Virus record (IMG/VR): IMGVR_UViG_3300002231_000783
Location: 1 to 34,802 of that record
Strand: one strand, 5' to 3'
DNA from: a virus
Length of the DNA stretch: 34,802 bases
Shown: positions 6,721-14,760 of the stretch, piece by piece
Layout of the letters: the number at the start of each line of letters is the position of its first letter
Numbering within the stretch: the stretch's first letter is position 1
Made by a program: the position numbers and the translations under genes
The notes under the pieces: model-generated
Told to the model about the DNA's origin: nothing
The model's database searches: none
Seen by the model: the letters and a program-made list of their open reading frames with translations, nothing else

Positions 6721-6827
6721 TCTCTGACCCCTTTCCTCAAACGAGACCGCCTTCTTTCAAGACGGCGATCCCGCATCCAATGGAATATAACCCAAGCGGT
6801 AGCAATGGCTGCTGCGACAGCAAGCAT
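6717..6827 (-). CDS. 36-aa arginine-rich membrane peptide
   Basis: An ATG at 6827 opens a 36-codon frame ending at a TGA that overlaps the next start as ATGA. It fills the gap between two small membrane-protein genes exactly. The peptide is one hydrophobic helix (MLAVAAAIATAWVIFHW) followed by a very basic tail with nine Arg and one Lys. This architecture resembles short lysis or toxin-like peptides. The Shine-Dalgarno site is weak (AGGA, 16 bases away), so expression probably depends on coupling to the upstream gene, whose stop is 8 bases before. Confidence 0.45.
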   Translation of the reverse strand: MLAVAAAIATAWVIFHWMRDRRLERRRSRLRKGVRE

Positions 6828-6837
6828 TTCAGTGCTA

Positions 6838-7170
6838 TCACTGTTCCTCTGGAACTCGAATCGTATTTTCCAGAGCTTGTACGCGACCCTTCAACAGATT
6901 CACCTCCTTGTAAATGTCTAGAAGAGAATCCGAAAGCTGGGACTTCACGATCAACTCAACATCATCTCGAGTCAGCATTGATCTATGAATGGTCCGCAAC
7001 GTGTCCCGGTTCTCCTGGCTGCACTCAGCGTTCCTTGACACTACAGTCTGTATTTTGGTGACACGCTCTACTCCAATTGCAACGAATGTCAGGATGACGG
7101 CACCAAGGCCAAGGCTTATGCCGGTCTGCTTAGTCATCCAGGCAGGGCTTGATTCGTCACTCTCGGTCAT
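6838..7170 (-). CDS. Single-pass membrane protein with coiled coil
   Basis: The 110-residue protein has a polar N-terminus, a transmembrane helix at about 16-36 (GISLGLGAVILTFVAIGV) and a long heptad-rich region (about 50-105) predicted to be coiled coil. This is the plan of inner-membrane spanins and of XhlA-type phage membrane proteins. It overlaps the preceding large virion gene by ATGA and precedes the other small membrane genes, so a lysis or envelope role is likely. No endolysin accompanies it in this window. Confidence 0.55.
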   Translation of the reverse strand: MTESDESSPAWMTKQTGISLGLGAVILTFVAIGVERVTKIQTVVSRNAECSQENRDTLRTIHRSMLTRDDVELIVKSQLSDSLLDIYKEVNLLKGRVQALENTIRVPEEQ

Positions 7171-8855
7171 CTTCTAACCTCTTCTGGATCGAACCCCGCA
7201 ACTCGGTGCTCAATCTTTAAATGGTCATCGAAGTATCTGCTTTGACCTACGCTTGGAGCGTTTAGTCCTCCGTCCAAAATCATCCGCAAGAGCCACAAAT
7301 TCTGATATGGGATCATGCGCCTAATCAATGAAGCATCCGCTGCTGTAAAGTCATCTCTGAATGGCAGCGCGAACAAGTCTACCGCATTCTTAGCTTTGCC
7401 AAGGGACGGACCAAGCAGCGATTCAATCGTGTTTCTTGAACGGAACCTCGAGGGAGTGGCTCCCAGCCCCTCGATACCAAGTCCATTCAATGCTCTGAGA
7501 GCAGAGCCGCTGGCTTCGGTTAAAATTCCAAGGCTTCCGCCGCGATCGATTGCATTCCAAATGAGCCCACCAGTATCTTGCTCTGTGACATCTCGGCCCT
7601 TTAGGGTTTCGTTTATAGCGTGAACCATAAGGCCCATGCCTGTCGCCATGGCAAAAGTCATTGCTGGTCCGACATCTCCATAGGCCATCGTTCTCTGCAT
7701 GCCCGGCAGCAAGAACTTGTTGGTGGCAGCGACACTGAATGTCCGAAATTGAAATAGGATCTTACCCAACGGATGAGTAGCGAAGCGCGGGAGGTCTCCT
7801 GCTGACGGGGTGATGATCGTAGCATTGACACCCTGCATTAGAGCCGCTTCCCATTTGAACCTAAGGTTCCTATCAGACCAGTCTTCGACGTTCGCCAAGC
7901 GAAGTCCGCCTTCGTCATGAGAAGACTGTGAAAGCTGCTTTCGGAGAGACGGTATGTCCTCTTTCGCGATCCCAAACCAGTCCAGCATGGCCAGATCGAC
8001 CTTGGACGGGTTCTTCGCCAAAACTGTCTTTGCCATGCGAGACTCAATCGCCTGAGATGCGATCATTTTGTGCGCGGCATTCCAGCGGTCCATGAGAGTC
8101 CACCGGGCAAAGTTATCAGTTAATCGGTCAAAGGCTTTGCCTGCCCTAGAGCTGGACTTCATGAAGTGATCGTCGTCCAGCATCATGACTTTGTCGTGTC
8201 GCTTAAATATCGCGAAGCGTTCAATAGCTCGCTGTAGCTCCTGGCCATAGGTCCGCTTCGCGTTTTCATCTGCGAATAGCTCATTCTTGACAAACCGAGC
8301 TATCGAATTTGCATAATTCTTAAATCCAGCAGTAGAGACCGCCATGACAAGATCAGGAAGACTTGAAATAACCACTGATCCCATACTCGTGACGAAGTTG
8401 TAATCCCTAATCCTTTTGCTGGTCAATGCCAAAGAGTCAGTTGACGCGCCGATCCAGTCTCGGTTTCTGAGCCGATCATGAATCTTGTGAAGGTCTAACA
8501 CGTCTCTATCTGTATCTGTTTGCAGCTTGCCTAGCTTACCGGGCCTCTGGAATTCTGACTTCTTTGCCATAGATTCAGACTCACGTCGCACTGCCGATTC
8601 GAGATGCTCAAAGCCCACGTTCATCTTGTAGACGTATCGGCGAGCACCGTTAACTCTCCCGTGAACTGTACGGGCCAGAGCAATCAGCTGCTCTCCTGCC
8701 TCTTCCGCAGTCTCGGCTCCTGGTATTTGGAATGTATTGCTCTTGAAGGACAAGTCTTCAGCCTTAAGCCCCATGCTGTCCCGAGTGCTACCAAGTTGCC
8801 GACCGAGCTTTGTTGCAACGTCATTGATAGGGCTTGTCACGTCATCAAAAAGCAT
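7167..8855 (-). CDS. Internal virion protein (gp16-like), C-terminal part
   Basis: This 562-residue frame is the C-terminal portion of a very large virion protein. It has helical segments and, in its second half, a F-R-T-F-S-V-A..N-K-F-L-L-P-G motif followed by hydrophobic Gly/Met-rich stretches. That combination is seen at the C-terminus of ejected internal proteins of T7-like phages. The listed ATG has no Shine-Dalgarno site. Upstream in the same frame the sequence reads DLKRQIATLEDEIKLQR, a coiled coil that continues the preceding gene's end. Joining the two by one base gives 1342 residues, close to T7 gp16 (1318). In T7, gp16 forms part of the channel that carries DNA across the envelope. 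Confidence 0.7.
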   Translation of the reverse strand: MLFDDVTSPINDVATKLGRQLGSTRDSMGLKAEDLSFKSNTFQIPGAETAEEAGEQLIALARTVHGRVNGARRYVYKMNVGFEHLESAVRRESESMAKKSEFQRPGKLGKLQTDTDRDVLDLHKIHDRLRNRDWIGASTDSLALTSKRIRDYNFVTSMGSVVISSLPDLVMAVSTAGFKNYANSIARFVKNELFADENAKRTYGQELQRAIERFAIFKRHDKVMMLDDDHFMKSSSRAGKAFDRLTDNFARWTLMDRWNAAHKMIASQAIESRMAKTVLAKNPSKVDLAMLDWFGIAKEDIPSLRKQLSQSSHDEGGLRLANVEDWSDRNLRFKWEAALMQGVNATIITPSAGDLPRFATHPLGKILFQFRTFSVAATNKFLLPGMQRTMAYGDVGPAMTFAMATGMGLMVHAINETLKGRDVTEQDTGGLIWNAIDRGGSLGILTEASGSALRALNGLGIEGLGATPSRFRSRNTIESLLGPSLGKAKNAVDLFALPFRDDFTAADASLIRRMIPYQNLWLLRMILDGGLNAPSVGQSRYFDDHLKIEHRVAGFDPEEVRR

Positions 8856-8899
8856 GCGTTGAAGTTTGATCTCGTCTTCGAGGGTTGCAATCTGTCTTT

Positions 8900-11194
8900 T
8901 TAGGTCCTGCGATCTTTTCTATCGACCAGAGGACTGACTTCTTGCCTCTCTAAGGCTTTAAGACTTCTGGCAAGGCCTCGGCGAGATTCCTGCATGCTCT
9001 GTATTGAACGCCTCGCTTCTGATCGGATCTCAATTGCCTCGTCCATTTCGCCCATGAATCTAGCAATGTTGTCGATACCGACCTCTTCTAGGTTGCGCGA
9101 TAAGCGAATCGAGTGCCCGAGAAGGACAGCCTGTGCCTCGTCGGCAAGATCCTGCAGATCTCTGACTACGGCTTCCGCCTCTTTCGGGGTTACGCCCCTC
9201 TCAAAAAGACCGTTTACCGTTTTCCTAGAAGCGTCAAGCCTTTCCTTTAAGCTCTGCATCCTTCCCCTGGGATCTGACTGCCTTTGGAAGAAGTCTGACA
9301 TCGTCAAGTCAGGGAGCACAGAGCGAGCCAATCTGGCCTCAAGCTCCGCCACGTTCTTAATCATGTATGGGCGAATGAACCGCTCATCGATCTTCAAGGA
9401 TCGAGCAATCAAAGAACTCTGGAAGCTGCTGACCTCGCCAGTTGCTGGCGACCGAGATAGGTAGTTGTCCACAATTGATCTAGCAGTGGTTTCAAACTCA
9501 TCCTGGTCAATCTTGCGGAGGGCATCCTGAAGTTCTGCGATCTGCCCCAAAAGAAACTGCTTGTGGGCTTCATTGTCTGCAGCCTCCGCTTGACTACTCA
9601 AGGCTGTAATCTCTTGCCTGAACTCTGGCAGCAGCTCTTCTTTCCGCAATTCCAAGCCCCGCGTAACATCCTTGCGGAAGGATTCGATATTGAGCCTAGC
9701 ATAATCCTGGTCAATAACCCGAGCCAAGTATTCAGCATCTAGTGCTGTGAGAAGACTCTCTGCACGACCAGGAGTAAGGCCTAGTCGCGACAAGGCTCCT
9801 GCGCTGTCTGCTGTGCGGAATATGACTTCTGAAATCTCCCTATGCAAATCAGCTCGCTTATCAATAAGAGCAGCAAGTTCTGGCTTGTCAGCTAGCTTTG
9901 CAAATACCGTGTCGTCATTGATACCTCCTCGCCAAACAGACTCCCCAACCAACTCGAGGTATTCGTCTTCAGAGATATCACTTTTCCTGAACAGCTTGCT
10001 GTTCTCTTCGTAAACTGAATTGGCGAGCATTCGTTTCCGGGTAAATATCGCCTCATTCAGGTTGACTAATGATTGGACTGACGGTCCCTTCGGTCCTTCA
10101 GTTGTAAGGAACTGACGATCAAGCGTTGAGTTTATCAGGTTAGAGATGGGGTTTTTAGATCGGGCAAGACGCTGTGATGGAGTGAACGCAAACTTCATGA
10201 CCAGCCGAGTAAGTTTGCGGTCAGCCCCTATGATCTTCGCCGTGCGAGGACTCACACTCTCAACAGCCTCCAAAAAGGCACCAGCAAGCGAGTCCTCCTG
10301 TTCTAAAGTAAGGTCACTCCCATAGAAGTCATCGTCTACAGCTTTAGGTAGAACATCCTCCCCACCCTCTAGGTGCAACTTCCTACTCTGCTGCTTATCT
10401 GAAAAGTTATCTAGAGCAAGACCTAGCTTGCTAGTTGGATCTGCCAACTCTTTGGCTACTATCTCATTAGTCTTGCCTACTACGTCCGTGACGACTTCGG
10501 ACCCAAGTTGCAATGTTCTGCCAACGGAAGCACCAGCTCCTCCAATAATGGACGAAAAGAGACCGGCCCCGACGACATTCGCTATAGCTTCTTCATTAGT
10601 GCGGAACCGCTGCTTCTGAAGTAGGACAGTCTCTGCTATGGCTTGAGTGACGACACCTTCAGTCCCGACTCGAGCCGCTGTTTTCGCGACGTTTATCTTT
10701 GTTGCTGCTTTTCCAGCTTTAGCAACAAGCCCAGCAGTCCGAGCCGCTGTTCCAATTGGAATGAAGCTCTCTGGGGAGAGAAGTCCAGCTGGCAAGTAAA
10801 CTGCCAAGGCTCTCCCGAATCCCATATCCTCAAGAATCCCTCGGTCCCGTAGCTCACCGTCAATGCGATTCTTTATCGCAGCCAACTCACCAAGGCTCCC
10901 CGCCCTTTCTAGCTCTGGGAAGAGATGCCGATACTGGTCATAAGCACCTATAAATGGTTCGGGATCAAAGTCCGGGTCATCTTCGAAAACAGGGGTCGTC
11001 TCAAACAGCGGAGCTATCGAGTTGACGAATAAGTTCTCTTGCCTAAAAGCAGCCCCTAGTTGTTCTCCAAACGAATATCGAGGAGTAGGCTGCGGAAGAA
11101 GCCTAGCGCGTTCTAAGCTTGCAAAGGCTCCAACTCTTCCTTGCTGCTTCCTAAGAGACTCAAAATAAGCTTCGCCCTCTAAAAGCGGCATCAC
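8900..11194 (-). CDS. Internal virion protein (gp16-like), N-terminal part (frameshifted)
   Basis: This 764-residue frame begins MMPLLEGEAYFESL and contains a hydrophobic Ala/Gly-rich region at about 130-240 followed by long helices and coiled coils. It ends at a TAA in the middle of a coiled coil. The other frame continues it into the 562-residue product at 7167-8855. I see no lytic transglycosylase motif at the N-terminus, unlike T7 gp16. It overlaps the previous gene by four bases (ATGA). Its place after the gp15-like gene and the combined length support the gp16-like assignment; sequence identity to gp16 is not evident by eye. Confidence 0.65.
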   Translation of the reverse strand: MMPLLEGEAYFESLRKQQGRVGAFASLERARLLPQPTPRYSFGEQLGAAFRQENLFVNSIAPLFETTPVFEDDPDFDPEPFIGAYDQYRHLFPELERAGSLGELAAIKNRIDGELRDRGILEDMGFGRALAVYLPAGLLSPESFIPIGTAARTAGLVAKAGKAATKINVAKTAARVGTEGVVTQAIAETVLLQKQRFRTNEEAIANVVGAGLFSSIIGGAGASVGRTLQLGSEVVTDVVGKTNEIVAKELADPTSKLGLALDNFSDKQQSRKLHLEGGEDVLPKAVDDDFYGSDLTLEQEDSLAGAFLEAVESVSPRTAKIIGADRKLTRLVMKFAFTPSQRLARSKNPISNLINSTLDRQFLTTEGPKGPSVQSLVNLNEAIFTRKRMLANSVYEENSKLFRKSDISEDEYLELVGESVWRGGINDDTVFAKLADKPELAALIDKRADLHREISEVIFRTADSAGALSRLGLTPGRAESLLTALDAEYLARVIDQDYARLNIESFRKDVTRGLELRKEELLPEFRQEITALSSQAEAADNEAHKQFLLGQIAELQDALRKIDQDEFETTARSIVDNYLSRSPATGEVSSFQSSLIARSLKIDERFIRPYMIKNVAELEARLARSVLPDLTMSDFFQRQSDPRGRMQSLKERLDASRKTVNGLFERGVTPKEAEAVVRDLQDLADEAQAVLLGHSIRLSRNLEEVGIDNIARFMGEMDEAIEIRSEARRSIQSMQESRRGLARSLKALERQEVSPLVDRKDRRT

Positions 11195-13542
11195 TTGCCC
11201 CCTAGTCTCTTCAGGATTTCGCTAGGATTGAATGCTTCTTCCAGTGGAATCTCAGGCAAGTCAAGCTGCTCAATAGATTTTGGGTCTCGAACGGGAGAGG
11301 CGGCTGGCCCCTCTTCATTAGGATAAAGGCCAGTTTCTGCAAAACGCATAATATCAGCAATGCTGGCTTCACCAAGCTCATGTTCCAGCTCTAGCAACAC
11401 TGCCTTGTTCGCTGCTTTTTCTGCAATCTCTTGGCCTTCTTCTTCGCTATACCAAGGCGCAATCCTCCATCCACCTCCAGCACTCTCCAACATTGGGCTT
11501 GTCCCAAAGATAGAACGCCCAGAAAGCTCTTTAAGCTTGGCTTCATACTCTCGGTCCCACTGCTCTTCAAGGCTGGGGCGAACCGTAAACAGCGCGTTTC
11601 CAGACTCGACTCTTGAGAACAAGTTGTCACGCCTTTTTCGAGCAACTTCCTGAGGCGCTTCCTTCTCGTCAAAGAAAGTTAAAGACCCAACCTGGACGGG
11701 GGGGGCTGTCCTTTGTGTGTATTTCATAGCAAGTTCATTAGAACCGGCATACTGGTTTACGAATTCGTCTCTGGTCAGGAAAAACGAGGAGATTAAATCA
11801 TCTATAAAGGCCTTTCGAAGGCGAGCAGAAGGCTCAGTAGATTCAAGGTGATCGAAGTGTTCCTCTAAGCCTATAAGTCGCGCCCCTTCTATGGTTTTCT
11901 GATAGACAGAGTTTTTCCCATCGAATCGAAAGCGAGCTTCCCCCTCTTTGCTTTGCAAGTAATTGGAAGGTCTTCCGTCTGCACCCAAGATCAGAATCTT
12001 AAATTCGTTCGGGTCCATTCCGTCTTCCTGAATCAAACGGAACCTCTGCAACAGATCTCCCTTATTGGGGTCCATCCCAACCTGCTTGAAAGCCTCTACA
12101 ATTTCTACCTCAATAGAATCGACAGGATACTTCCCACCTTCCAGCAAGCCATAAACCGGGCCGTCCATGAACGTGCGCCCAAAAAGTTTAACCGGAGGGT
12201 TCGCGTCCAAGACCTGCCTTGCCGCAAAGTCTTTAGCAGTATCTTCGATCTCTTCCTCAGTCAATCCGATCCCTTCGAGGCGAATCGACTCTGCGGTCAA
12301 GATCTCTCTGTAGCTGTCGAGCAAAGATTTAGGGACTTGGTCTATTCTTGATCCGTAAAGTTCCTCTATCCGCTCCGTGAGTTCCCTAAGGTCTTTCTTG
12401 GCACTTTTTGCAATTTCACTATCTCGAGTCGCAGAGAGGGATGCGCTTGGTTTTGTCGCCCCCCTATCCTGAGCTATCGTCAGATATTGCGAGTAGACAT
12501 TTGATGCGCTTAGTGGCCCTTCAACAGCATGACGAGCCATATATCTAAGTAGACTCTTCTCTGAAGTAGAGAGCCACTCGTCTGGTAGTTTAGACGTTGG
12601 CGTTTTCCCTTTGGTTAAAGGCTGCAGCCCTGGTAGGGGCAGAGGATCAACTGCCACAAATGCTTTAGCGATGGAAAGTATGTTTAACGCCTCTTCTGGA
12701 TTTGGATTCGCATTTCGAATCTGCCCCAACACCCACTTCTGCATCGACTGAGGCACGACGCCAAGCTGCAAAAACGTCCTTTGGAGAAATGCGGTTTTCT
12801 CTCTTGCCTCGACCTCTGGGCTGTCAAGCCAAGGCTGAATGCCCTTTAGGAAAAAATCATCAAAGGCCGCTTGGGCCGCTGGATTCTGAGAAAAGCCCGG
12901 AATCTCAGGTATGACTTCATTGACAAAATCCGTAACAAAATTCGCTGCGTGGGCTCTACGTCTTGTTCTCTCTATAAGAGCGTCAAGACCCCTAACTACA
13001 ATGTCCCGCTCAAATTCAGGGAGATCTTCCGCTTGCGCCTTTAACGCCTTTAGCTCTAGCGTGTCTGGCAGATTGTCATAGGTGGGGAAGCGACCACCTT
13101 TATTTTCCACCGGCCCATAATCTTCACCAAGAACTGCGTCAGTTAGCAGCTCAGAAATTAGATCGGCGCGTCTATCTGCGACTCCTTCAACAGTCTTGGC
13201 TATAACGTCTAGACCTAATATGTCGAAATCGCCGTTAGATACGCCGATCAAAAATTCCAGCTCTCCCCTTGCTCCGCCCGCAAGATAGGTGCTCTGGGAT
13301 GCGCGAAAAATTCTGCTTCGAGCATTCTGGACAAGGCCTCTGATCCTTGCAGAATCAGGGTTGTCTTCGATTATTTGTTGCAACGCCTGCCCAGATTCAG
13401 CGACGACATCAGGAACGCCACTTGGACCTACTGCAACTAAGGCTTGCAACGATTGGTCGGCCACTTCAAAAGTAGCTTGCTCGTCCCTGACTCTTTCATT
13501 CTCCGCAAGCTCCGCAGTTATGTCTGCGCCCATAACTCCCAT
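11191..13542 (-). CDS. Internal virion protein (gp15-like), main part
   Basis: This 783-residue protein is almost entirely helical, rich in Glu, Arg and Ala, with no signal peptide or catalytic motif. Its size matches T7 gp15 (747 residues), and it lies between gp14-like and gp16-like genes, so it is probably an ejected core protein. A Shine-Dalgarno site (GAGGG, about 9 bases before the ATG at 13542) allows an independent start. However, the 84 bases upstream are open and protein-like in another frame and would join it to the 101-residue gene at 13627, giving one protein of about 913 residues. Both readings remain possible. Confidence 0.65.
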   Translation of the reverse strand: MGVMGADITAELAENERVRDEQATFEVADQSLQALVAVGPSGVPDVVAESGQALQQIIEDNPDSARIRGLVQNARSRIFRASQSTYLAGGARGELEFLIGVSNGDFDILGLDVIAKTVEGVADRRADLISELLTDAVLGEDYGPVENKGGRFPTYDNLPDTLELKALKAQAEDLPEFERDIVVRGLDALIERTRRRAHAANFVTDFVNEVIPEIPGFSQNPAAQAAFDDFFLKGIQPWLDSPEVEAREKTAFLQRTFLQLGVVPQSMQKWVLGQIRNANPNPEEALNILSIAKAFVAVDPLPLPGLQPLTKGKTPTSKLPDEWLSTSEKSLLRYMARHAVEGPLSASNVYSQYLTIAQDRGATKPSASLSATRDSEIAKSAKKDLRELTERIEELYGSRIDQVPKSLLDSYREILTAESIRLEGIGLTEEEIEDTAKDFAARQVLDANPPVKLFGRTFMDGPVYGLLEGGKYPVDSIEVEIVEAFKQVGMDPNKGDLLQRFRLIQEDGMDPNEFKILILGADGRPSNYLQSKEGEARFRFDGKNSVYQKTIEGARLIGLEEHFDHLESTEPSARLRKAFIDDLISSFFLTRDEFVNQYAGSNELAMKYTQRTAPPVQVGSLTFFDEKEAPQEVARKRRDNLFSRVESGNALFTVRPSLEEQWDREYEAKLKELSGRSIFGTSPMLESAGGGWRIAPWYSEEEGQEIAEKAANKAVLLELEHELGEASIADIMRFAETGLYPNEEGPAASPVRDPKSIEQLDLPEIPLEEAFNPSEILKRLGGK

Positions 13543-13626
13543 CGCGGCTGCCCTCTAATTGAGCCCGAAGTCTGGGCTCTGTGACGTTGGACAGGACTCT
13601 ATCGTAAAAGGTCAACCAAAGAGTTT

Positions 13627-13932
13627 TTACGCGTAAAAGCGGACGTAGCCTTCTTCTGAATAATCTTCAGAGTTGACGTAATCTCTTAGGGTTTCAGTCG
13701 CTCCAGCAACACCAGACTTTATAGCTGCACTTGCTTCGGCTCCCTGGCGGACAAAAGAAAGATTGTTCTTCTTGTCTACATGCTTTTGGACGGCCTCGCC
13801 GACAAGGCCTGCAGCGGCTTGGCCCAGCTGCGCGGCTGCTCGAGCAGGGGCCGTTTGGGCCGCGATGCTAGGAAGCGCCGCTGGCCCCCCAAGACCGACC
13901 TCCGCTTGTGGCACTCGAATGGGCCTAACCAT
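13627..13932 (-). CDS. N-terminal part of an internal virion protein, or small virion protein
   Basis: The 101-residue frame begins after a perfect AGGAGGA Shine-Dalgarno site. The start M-V-R-P-I-R-V-P-Q-A-E-V-G and the following Ala/Gly-rich helix (AAAQLGQAAAGLVGEAVQ) resemble what I recall as the N-terminus of large podovirus internal proteins, not a complete small protein. It ends at a TAA directly after Y-V-R-F-Y-A. In the frame shifted by one, the text continues as TLWLTFYDRVLSNVTEPRL, which is helical and plausible. The simplest view is that this is the true N-terminus of the gp15-like protein, separated by two compensating indels. Confidence 0.55.
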   Translation of the reverse strand: MVRPIRVPQAEVGLGGPAALPSIAAQTAPARAAAQLGQAAAGLVGEAVQKHVDKKNNLSFVRQGAEASAAIKSGVAGATETLRDYVNSEDYSEEGYVRFYA

Positions 13933-13952
13933 GTCTCCTCCTAAAGAGTTAC

Positions 13953-14384
13953 CTAAGTGCCTGTTGCGGATGAAGCCGAGGGTAGCTGCGACACTGCGCT
14001 GACTGCACCAGCGAGACCCTGCAAGCCCCCAGTGATGCCTTGAATTCTAAATGCATCTGCCTGCGCCCCGGCTTCAGATCGAACATTCCTGGCCCCAGCA
14101 AGCAGACGCTCCCTGGCTCTGATGTTTTCCAGCAAGCTTGATGCAGAAACAATCAACGGAGTTCCTGCAGCAGAGACACCCGCCGCACCAAAGGCAGCGC
14201 GTTGTGTGCCTGCCAGCCGACGCCCCCTCTCGCGCTCTGCTGCAGCTTCCGCTCTTAGTGCAGCCGCTCGCTGACGACCAACTCTTTTAGCACGTCTTGC
14301 CGATCGCTCGCCCTGTATCACTGCGCTCGCACCTGATGCAGCCGATACAACAGCACTAGCTATTAAGGCCTCTGCTACCCCCAT
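13953..14384 (-). CDS. Internal virion protein (gp14-like)
   Basis: The 143-residue protein starts with a hydrophobic Ala/Val/Ser-rich segment (MGVAEALIASAVVSAASGASAVIQG) followed by an Arg/Ala-rich amphipathic helix (about 28-60) and a final Gly/Ala-rich part. This matches the plan of T7 gp14-like ejected proteins, which insert in the outer membrane and begin the DNA channel. It overlaps the gp13-position gene by 10 bases and sits directly before the large internal protein genes, as gp14 does in T7. Confidence 0.65.
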   Translation of the reverse strand: MGVAEALIASAVVSAASGASAVIQGERSARRAKRVGRQRAAALRAEAAAERERGRRLAGTQRAAFGAAGVSAAGTPLIVSASSLLENIRARERLLAGARNVRSEAGAQADAFRIQGITGGLQGLAGAVSAVSQLPSASSATGT

Positions 14385-14758
14385 TCGGAACCCCCTTTCA
14401 CATATCGCTTCACTTCAACCCCTTCTGGATCAAATTTCGCCCATTGGAGCTTGAACCCGAGGAACTTAAGCCACTTCTCGTTCCCCGGACGGGCATGAGC
14501 GTAAAGCTTTCCCTCTAATTCAAGTTGGATCTCAACGTAATCTTTTGCAATCCTGGCTATCCTAAGCCTTTCTTCATTACTAAGCCCCTCTTTGGTGTAT
14601 ATCCAAAGCTCTGGCCCCCACTCAAACTGAGCAGTCCCACCTACCATACACGGAGATCCGTCTTCGCATACTAATGCAAGCCCTGTCATGCCCTCTACGA
14701 ACAGATCCTGAGGGAAAGCCTGGGTGTGCTTGTTGTAGTCGAAAACCTCTAATCTCAA
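14375..14758 (-). CDS. GNAT-like small virion or assembly protein (gp13 position)
   Basis: This 127-residue protein occupies the slot of T7 gp13, between nozzle and gp14-like genes. The C-terminal half reads like the end of a GNAT fold: a helix ending V-E-I-Q-L-E, then A-R-P-G-N-E-K-W-L-K-F-L-G-F-K. I recall similar GNAT-like proteins at this place in many podoviruses. Transferase activity is not implied. It starts at TTG with GGGAGA upstream, two bases from the previous stop. Confidence 0.6.
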   Translation of the reverse strand: MRLEVFDYNKHTQAFPQDLFVEGMTGLALVCEDGSPCMVGGTAQFEWGPELWIYTKEGLSNEERLRIARIAKDYVEIQLELEGKLYAHARPGNEKWLKFLGFKLQWAKFDPEGVEVKRYVKGGSEWG

Positions 14759-14760
14759 GT

